NCBI GenBank assembly: GCA_019095985.1
Contig: CM032668.1
Coordinates: 17,563,961-17,627,960, forward strand
Reading direction: 5' to 3'
DNA length: 64,000 bases
DNA from: Streblospio benedicti
Lineage: Eukaryota; Annelida; Polychaeta; Spionida; Spionidae
Below the pieces are notes generated by a model, which saw only the letters and a program-made list of their open reading frames with translations, was not told the origin of the DNA and ran no database searches. The position numbers and the translations under genes were made by a program. Positions 59,009 through 64,000 of this stretch are shown here, in pieces; the stretch's first letter is position 1; the number at the start of each line of letters is the position of its first letter.

Positions 59009-60101
59009 TGATGACATACACCCCCAAATAACAGTCAGCATTTGAACACAGACTCATTGGATTGGCCATCTAGTGATGGAATCAAAAGTCTCCGTTCGGA
59101 TTGTGTATCACATCTATTAGGGGTACATTGTGGGACAGAAACGTAGTTTTAACAGCAATCCTAATATGGAATACGTGGAATACTTCTGGCACATTGTGGA
59201 ACAGAAACTGAGTTAGCAGTCGCAACATTGTGAATATAGGGGTGAACTTTTCAATACACAACAACTCATATGTTTGAAAGACTTGACGTTGCTGTCATGG
59301 GATTTTCCATTGAAGTGACTGATGTAAGTTGGCGATATCACCTGGAGAAGCCTTGTGCTGGTGACCGAAATATAGCCTTCATAAAGATATTAATATGGTT
59401 ATGCTATAAATACATGAACTGTTTCTGGAGGTACTGCTTGAATTTGGATTATAACAGGATTATGATACAGCAGTACCCTTGCATTGAATGAAACTTGTGA
59501 AAGCTGGTTTATATTGACAGCAACAATGGAAAGTAGCCCGCCATGGATAAAAAGTCTACAGGCCTTTTATTAAAGGTAGATGGTCCATTGGGCCATGAAC
59601 TTTTGAAACCAGCCGGCCCCGGCTACAACCAGATTCTCATGCTGACCTGGTCACCTCATTTCTTATCACCCAATCACTATTGTAGGATTTGAGCACTCGA
59701 TTGTCGTGTCAATCGTAGAATTTTGCACGCTGATCTGTGATTGACACACATGCAAAATTTTATAATTGACACGACAATCAAGTGCTCAAATACCAATCTA
59801 TCATGAAGAAAATATGATTACAATTTCAATTAATGACTAAAAACATGCTAAATATACACGTAAACTTTCTTATCTTGATATAAACCATGTGCCGTCACTA
59901 GTCTAAACGTAGCCTTAATTAGACTCGTGGTCTCCGCGTGTGCATAAACTACGGTAAGTCCTTAGCAACGGGTAAATCAGCCCTTTAAAATAGCATCGTG
60001 AAAATCGGCAAATTTTAATAGAACACCTCTCAACCAATGAGAATAGGTTATTGGCGGTGATTTTTGCACTGAATGATAGAATGATGTGTTATCATGGCGA
60101 C
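59009..60101. other. Intron 1 of the Ly6-type gene
   Basis: Contains the foldback 59684-59793. Near 59100-59220 a loose inverted pair (ACATTGTGGGACAGAAACG / ACATTGTGGAACAGAAACTG, in direct orientation) suggests a small duplication. No exon. Confidence 0.5.
59684..59793. repeat. Foldback
   Basis: GGATTTGAGCACTCGATTGT... pairs with ...ACAATCAAGTGCTCAAATACC. The arms share TTGTCGTGTCAAT and its complement and AGAATTTTGCA / TGCAAAATTTT. The loop is about 24 bp. Confidence 0.85.
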
Positions 60102-60287
60102 CTGTGTGACAGAACACAGCTCTGTGTGCGGTCCGCCCGCGTAGTTTTCCGGCGCTGTCACACACTCGAAGTTTGCGCCCTCGGGATTCTCGTTGTACAC
60201 GCAGTTATAGCAGGACCGCAGCGCCGCCGAGTGGGGGACGACGGAACTAAACGTCACCCATAGGCAGAGCAGGCCGGACGTATCCAT
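60102..60287 (-). CDS. uPAR/Ly6-domain GPI-anchored protein, exon 1 (signal peptide, start of domain 1)
   Basis: An ATG at 60287 opens 62 codons. Residues 1-22 (MDTSGLLCLWVTFSSVVPHS, then AA) form a signal peptide. RSCYNCVYNENPEGANFECV then opens the first Ly6 domain with its CxxC. The exon ends ACACAG|GTCGCC in phase 0 and joins TCYTT of exon 2. The six exons together give about 316 residues: signal peptide, two Ly6/uPAR domains, basic Gly/Ser stalk, GPI signal. Family members act at the cell surface as receptors, co-receptors or channel modulators; no ligand can be inferred here. The gene is antisense inside a host intron. Confidence 0.92.
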
Positions 60288-61540
60288 GGTGGGAACAACA
60301 CTAGCTCTATAATACGCTCGCTATTACGTTTGGTAATGACAGTCTGATAGAGCCCTAAGTATGGGTGAAAGCTTACAAGTGTCCCTTGGAAATATCCTTT
60401 GGTTGTAAAGTGATAAACTGTATATTTGTGTATTCCTGAGATATAAATTTTTTATGAAGTCGATTTTTTAACACTGCTGTTTTTGAACTAAGAAGAAAAG
60501 TCACTGTGAAAACTAACACTACTGCTTTTAAGTGAACTTCTGCATTTTCTATGTTTTTTATAGTAATTTCCTGTCGATGTTGTGTTTTCTTAACAATGGT
60601 ATTTTCATGAAAATTTGCTTTGTTTTGATAACACTGTGATATCCAACTTTGAATCATGTACTGCGCTTTACTAATAATATTAGAATTTGCATGGTAGTTT
60701 TTTTTCTACTGTATGGTGCAAAAAGTGTGCAAGCGTCCATGTGACAGTGTGTTCCACTGACCACCCGATGTCTCTATGGTAACAGCTGCCACCGACAGCT
60801 GCCAGGTCGCCATGGCGACACCACGCAACAACCACTTGATGGTGGCAGCAGCAAGGACGTGTAGATTAATGCAGACTAATGGATTAGTGATTAGCATTGA
60901 TGTGATTAGGGACGAGTGAGGGATGTGACGCTCATAACTTGTGACATACAGTATATTTGCTTCATATTCTTTGTTTATTGTCTCTATTTAGCGATATAGA
61001 GAGATTTTTAAGTGCAAATAGGTGCTGATTGATCAAAAAAATCATTGTGTTTATTATGTGTGTTAGCGAGGTGGATTCAGAAGAGGTGACTGATGGATGA
61101 GAAGCATCCCTGTGTCAGTGTAGGCTTCAATGCTTTATGGAGATTCGTCCATACTAATGAGTTTTGTGATAAGACTGACACATATGAGAGCATCCAGGAG
61201 TGTTAATTAACTTAAAATTTAGATTAATACATTCTGACTTATTAATTTTTTGCAATTTAATAGTTTTAATTGTACTATTGATATAATTCTATTTGTACAT
61301 TGTAGTACTACCATGGGTGTACTAATTACATGTAATAATTTTTTTCATTCATGCTGAAGATGTGTCCATGGCACAAAATATATTCGTTGAAATATATCTT
61401 TGACTAAAAATAATATATTTTCGCAATTTGTTTAGATTATTGCCCGTTCAGAGTTGGACGAATGCCACTAACAATTTGAGTATCAACTAAAGTGTATTTT
61501 ATTAGTTACATAACATTGATGCTATTGTGGCTGCTGCATT

Positions 61541-61678
61541 GGCAGATCAAGGTCCTCAGGGGGCGTCACACTTTCCACACAAAACATTACACTTTCATGC
61601 AGTTTTTTGCATCTCCCCAATTACAACACCCATGATATACTGTTGCTCCCCCCTTTTCCGAAAAATCTGGATCTACCT
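61541..61678. mobile_element. MITE, GGCAGATC family
   Basis: The left end is GGCAGATCAAGG and the right end CTGGATCTACC. The interior contains CATGCAGTTTTTTGCATCTC. An inverted internal fragment of the same subfamily lies at 62036-62128. Confidence 0.7.
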
Positions 61679-61784
61679 GTGGCATGAGCATCTTCATCCA
61701 CATCGATGATACGTCTACAATGAAGCGTGACCATAGCAACCACGAGTGTTATCCATCTTCATGTTAGATACCATGAGTATCAAG

Positions 61785-61925
61785 TAGTGTTCAATTCTAC
61801 TCTCACTGTTCTGCCAAGCAAGCTCCTACCACTGTATTGAGATAGCTGAAGACTCTTGATATAGTCAAATGGAAGCTGTGTCTTCAGCTATGTCAATACA
61901 GTGGTAGGAGTTTGCTAGCCATAGA
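61785..61925. mobile_element. Foldback SINE-like family, copy without tRNA-like core
   Basis: The arms GCAAGCTCCTACCACTGTAT and ATACAGTGGTAGGAGTTTGC pair around TGATATAGTCAAATGGAAGC. Same family as 23765-24017. Confidence 0.75.
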
Positions 61926-62035
61926 AAAAGAGAGAGAGAAGAATATAATTGTATAGCATCTTTATATAGATTGTTCTTAGTAGTAGGAATATCATAATGT
62001 ATCATGATGGTATCATTCACTGTTTTTTTTTTAAA

Positions 62036-62128
62036 AAGTGGGGAGGGGAGCAACAGTATATCATAGGTGTTGTACTTGGGGAGATGCAAAAAAACTGCAT
62101 GAAAGTGTAATTGTTTGGGTGGAAAGTC
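62036..62128. mobile_element. Inverted internal fragment of the GGCAGATC MITE subfamily
   Basis: GGGGAGCAACAGTATATCAT...GGGGAGATGCAAAAAAACTG is the complement of 61573-61655. No terminal repeats are visible. Confidence 0.65.
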
Positions 62129-62224
62129 AATGACATAATGTGATTTGCAGTTTGAAATCTGAATGTGTTCCTTTTCAATATGTCATAAATTTAAAACCCT
62201 ATAATGGTATAGCGTGTTTTTCAG

Positions 62225-62374
62225 ACCTCTGGCCTGGCTGAGACGTACTACGGGTACGAGGCTGTGGAGGCCGCGTCGTCCGACGACTCCCAGCCGCGCA
62301 GGTCGTCGTCACGCGTCTCCGTGGAAACCAGCGGAGACCTCGACTGCGACACCTCGGACGACGTGTTCGATGAG
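62225..62374 (+). CDS. Host gene exon: acidic, Ser-rich segment
   Basis: GTTTTTCAG precedes the exon and GATGAG|GTGAGG follows it. It encodes 50 codons, phase 0 in and out: TSGLAETYYGYEAVEAASSD, then DSQPRRSSSRVSVETSGDLD and CDTSDDVFDE. It mixes an aromatic motif (YYGYE), an RRSSS phosphorylation-like motif and an acidic tail. High GC and clean splice sites make it one of the best-supported exons. The hairpin element starts 27 bp after it. Confidence 0.87.
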
Positions 62375-62401
62375 GTGAGGAGAGGCAGGGAGGGAGAGGG
62401 G

Positions 62402-62705
62402 ATTTATCATTCTTTTTCATGTAATTCGATTGGTTTTCATGATCCGATAGGCTTGAGAAGGTTGTCATCCCGGTTTGAAGAGGGCTGATATTATGGGTGT
62501 TCTCAGCCGGACTACTTTTTCACACTTTTTAAAACAGTGTTGTGATTGTTTAGAAAAGAATGATAAATACAAAACCGAGTTAGTTGTGTATCATGAATTG
62601 TTTTATCAGGATTTGTTCTTGTGGCGCATCAGGGTCGCCGTGAAACGCCACAAGAACTCACCTGATAAAACAATCCTTTTAACACAACAAACCCAATTTT
62701 GTCTA
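62402..62705. mobile_element. Hairpin donor-carrying element, opposite orientation
   Basis: It starts TTATCATTCTTTTTCATGTA, the complement of the right end at 13040-13075, and ends with arms TCATGAATTGTTTTATCAGG / CACCTGATAAAACAATCC around GTGGCGCATCAGGGTCGCCG. One arm keeps the CACCTGAT complement of the CAG|GTGAGT motif; the other has CAGGATTTG. It begins 27 bp after a host exon. Confidence 0.78.
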
Positions 62706-63039
62706 CATTTGATACACAAATAACAGTAGAACCTACAGAGACCATCTGAATTTGATCATGCTTATTGCGCTTTAAAATAGCATTATTTTTACTCGTGTCA
62801 TTTGCAGTTTGAAATCTGAATATGTTCCTTTTCAACGTACATTATGAATAACAATTTTAGAACAGCTCAACAGAGGGTTTCAATAAGATTTCAATTTAAC
62901 TGAACTGTCGACTTTGAAACTTTGGAAATGAAAGCCATTTTCTACGTATCCCGAGGTACTAGGCATGCGAAATGAAATTATCTACTGAATATGTGGCTAT
63001 GATAAAGTTTATTTCATTGATTAGGACTTGTCCTTACAG
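62706..63039. other. Host intron, nothing specific seen
   Basis: TCATTTGCAGTTTGAAATCT at 62800 repeats a phrase at 62144 (TGATTTGCAGTTTGAAATCT), with TGTTCCTTTTCAA after both, so a short segment is duplicated across exon 62225-62374. Confidence 0.5.
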
Positions 63040-63078
63040 GTGAAAAAGTCTTTAGTAAGTATTGTGTGGCTGGATGAA
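63040..63078 (+). CDS. Possible last visible host exon
   Basis: GTCCTTACAG precedes the exon. The phase-0 frame reads VKKSLVSIVWLDE and ends GAA|GTGAGT in phase 0. An internal strong donor, TTA|GTAAGTATT, would instead give a 15-nt microexon (VKKSL). Both preserve the frame after 62374. It is short, so chance remains possible. Confidence 0.42.
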
Positions 63079-64000
63079 GTGAGTGTGGGTTTTGTGGTAG
63101 TTTGAGGCGCTGGTATTTCCATGGTAACAGGGTCAATAATGATTTCATGTGGCTACAGAAATTATTTGTTAAGATTATTTGTGGTTACATTATTTTGCTT
63201 ATATTATGTTGATGGCAAAACTTTATTTCTAATTTCAATACTATTGTCAGTTAGTTGTTTTACACATGTCACCCCATATCATGTCACTTTTTGGGTACCG
63301 TATTCATTCACAAAAACTCAAGACATGTCTAATAAGCACACCCTGAAAATATTTTGCAGTTCATGCAATTTTTCCATTATCACTCACTTTGAACGATAAA
63401 TGTCAACATATAAACTGTGAACATTTCTTTCACAACACGCCAGGCATATACCGGTGTGTTTTTCACAACGCGACCAGCGGTGTGTTTGTCTTACAATATG
63501 GTGCCAGGTAAACATGAAATCTTTGAACCAAAGAATTAAAATTTGATTGATTTAATCTGTGTAAACAGGGGCTACATTTAGTACAGGTGCGCTTATACAA
63601 ATGAATACGGTATGTTAAGTTTTACATTCAATGTCTCACACATTTTCCTGAGGTTGGAAAGGTTGTTTAGTATAATTTTATAATGTAAAATATTTGGCAT
63701 TGTTAGAAAAAAAAATTAGTTCTATTCCACATAGTTGATTTGATTGTAAAGTCCTGCCATTCTAAAGCTGTTTGCCTGTAAGAAACAGAAAGATAGACCA
63801 TAAAACACAGTAGAAAATTTCCACCAAAGGAGATTTAATGACATGGAATTTGAACATCAAGATGGGTGAAGACACTGAGTATCAGATGTCAAATTGACCT
63901 CTGAAATGTTTCACCAGAGATTGGATTGTCATATTTTTTTAATTTATGTGACCTAATGCTTAATTTAACCTTTATATTGTGATTTTTATACATAGACTAT
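63079..64000. other. AT-rich sequence to the window end
   Basis: No exon, repeat copy or RNA gene recognised. The 92-codon frame 63121-63399 has no domain. Confidence 0.45.

Larger units (their letters stand above)
60288..62224. other. Upstream region of the Ly6-type gene and host intron
   Basis: I could not place a promoter. Contains the repeat copies at 61541, 61785 and 62036. No host exon seen before 62225. Confidence 0.5.

Overview
The window looks like animal nuclear DNA, probably from a marine invertebrate. Coding exons are short, have GT-AG junctions and sit in AT-rich introns of several kilobases. Foldback elements and MITEs are dense. The recognisable genes are a UspA-type universal stress gene, a GPI-anchored two-domain uPAR/Ly6 gene and a C2H2 zinc-finger gene; a universal stress gene argues against a vertebrate. 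I cannot tell an invertebrate deuterostome from a lophotrochozoan by reading alone.

Layout. From 1 to 12.6 kb I see no gene, only a 1.47-kb direct-repeat pair (1-1475 and 4212-5669), a hAT-like element with 8-bp target duplications (8686-9190) and a minisatellite (11634-11894). From 12,615 to about 63,078 one large plus-strand gene runs through the window. It encodes a Ser/Arg-rich protein with coiled-coil segments that I could not identify. Its exons are 12615-12741, 13585-13724, probably 23611-23684 and 25161-25235, then 26253-27030, 28582-28722, 29078-29170, 29803-29889, 36159-36307, 40818-40964, 42120-42185, 46264-46353, 51550-51624, 52583-52627, 62225-62374 and perhaps 63040-63078. From the end of 13585-13724 onward the well-supported junctions are phase 0. 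Both ends of the gene appear to lie outside the window. A possible alternative first exon is at 33715-33792.

Three unrelated genes lie inside its introns. They are a single-exon UspA-like gene (20810-21355, plus) whose product ends in a CaaX-like CVVL, a ten-finger C2H2 gene (43430-44440, minus), and a six-exon gene for a secreted, GPI-anchored protein with two uPAR/Ly6 domains (60287 down to 54374, minus). Nothing in the sequence says these products act together.

The first two host exons appear twice, in 12627-14026 and 14127-15531, on either side of a 100-N gap. This is most simply an uncollapsed contig overlap, since the left contig ends inside a foldback. Several distinct foldbacks carry a shared hairpin module that is hammerhead-like but not canonical. 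Another foldback family carries a tRNA-like box-B sequence. A third hairpin element carries a consensus 5' splice site and lies 26-65 bp downstream of three different host exons.
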